A DNA stretch of 6,042 nucleotides from JBEKZQ01 sp049509675 (GTDB taxonomy: Bacteria > Planctomycetota > Planctomycetia > Pirellulales > Thermoguttaceae), in NCBI GenBank assembly GCA_049509675.1, contig JBEKZQ010000392.1:1-6042 (forward strand), read 5' to 3'. How positions within the stretch are numbered: position 1 is the first letter of the stretch; each line of letters opens with the position of its first letter. Below the pieces are notes generated by a model. It saw only the letters and a program-made list of their open reading frames with translations. It ran no database searches and was not told the DNA's origin. The position numbers were made by a program, and so were the translations under genes. This document shows, in pieces, positions 5,933 to 6,042 of this stretch.

Positions 5933-6042
5933 TTACGCTGTTGCGCGGGAAAATGCAATGATTTGGGCCGGTCCGTGAATGTAAGTCCAATGGCGATGGC
6001 GTTTCTTTGGCCGCAAGGTGTTGTAGTGAAGACCTTCTTGCT
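5933..6042 (-). pseudogene. Possible C-terminal end of a transposase, cut by the right edge
   Basis: The minus strand is open from the window edge (codons from 6040) to a TAA at 5935-5933, giving 35 residues that include LHYNTLRPKKRHRHW. The H-Y-N-x-x-R-P pattern resembles the end of integrase-core (DDE) transposases of the IS3/IS481 type, where 'YN..RPH..LGY' is typical. Here the usual His-Ser-x-Leu-Gly continuation after Arg-Pro is missing, which suggests a frameshifted or decayed end, or that the match is chance. If real, it faces the kinase gene convergently. A 17-codon plus-strand frame from ATG 5990 to the edge is the alternative reading and has no recognisable content. Confidence 0.28.

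Overview
The window is GC-rich and looks like chromosomal DNA from a planctomycete, probably of the Pirellulales type. The main evidence is the long Ser/Thr protein kinase, whose N-terminal helical region, DLG (instead of DFG) motif, low-complexity linker and single C-terminal membrane helix are typical of that group. None of the three main genes has a convincing Shine-Dalgarno sequence, which also fits. The assignment is inferred from protein style, not from a marker gene.

Left part (1-2295, minus strand): the first 765 codons of an RND-superfamily inner-membrane efflux permease, running off the left edge without its C-terminal quarter. Its gene is open to the window edge. A 156-base divergent intergenic region (2296-2451) separates it from a plus-strand gene (2452-3819) for a TolC/CzcC-type outer-membrane efflux protein with a clear signal peptide. 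Together they give the inner-membrane pump and outer-membrane channel of a tripartite exporter. The periplasmic adaptor (membrane fusion protein) is not in the window. The double aspartate in the permease's fourth membrane helix resembles drug/solute pumps (AcrB type) more than the metal pumps CusA/CzcA.

Middle part (3820-4143): 324 bases without a gene but full of inverted repeats. Three nested or consecutive stem-loops lie at 3878-4004, followed by a sigma-70-like promoter (4014-4041). A 14-base inverted repeat with 13 matches (4047-4060 with 4090-4103) begins almost exactly where transcription from that promoter would start. This is the least explained part of the window: a candidate small RNA followed by a structured leader or operator of the kinase gene.

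Right part (4144-5886): a 580-residue Ser/Thr kinase with a cytoplasmic catalytic domain, a roughly 200-residue disordered linker and a C-terminal tail anchor with no extracytoplasmic sensor. The linker contains a 36-base tandem repeat with palindromic cores. Beyond it lie a perfect 9-bp hairpin (5902-5922) and, at the right edge, a minus-strand open frame that may be the last residues of a transposase.

The efflux genes form one functional unit. The kinase appears to be an independent transcription unit, and nothing in the sequence links it to efflux.
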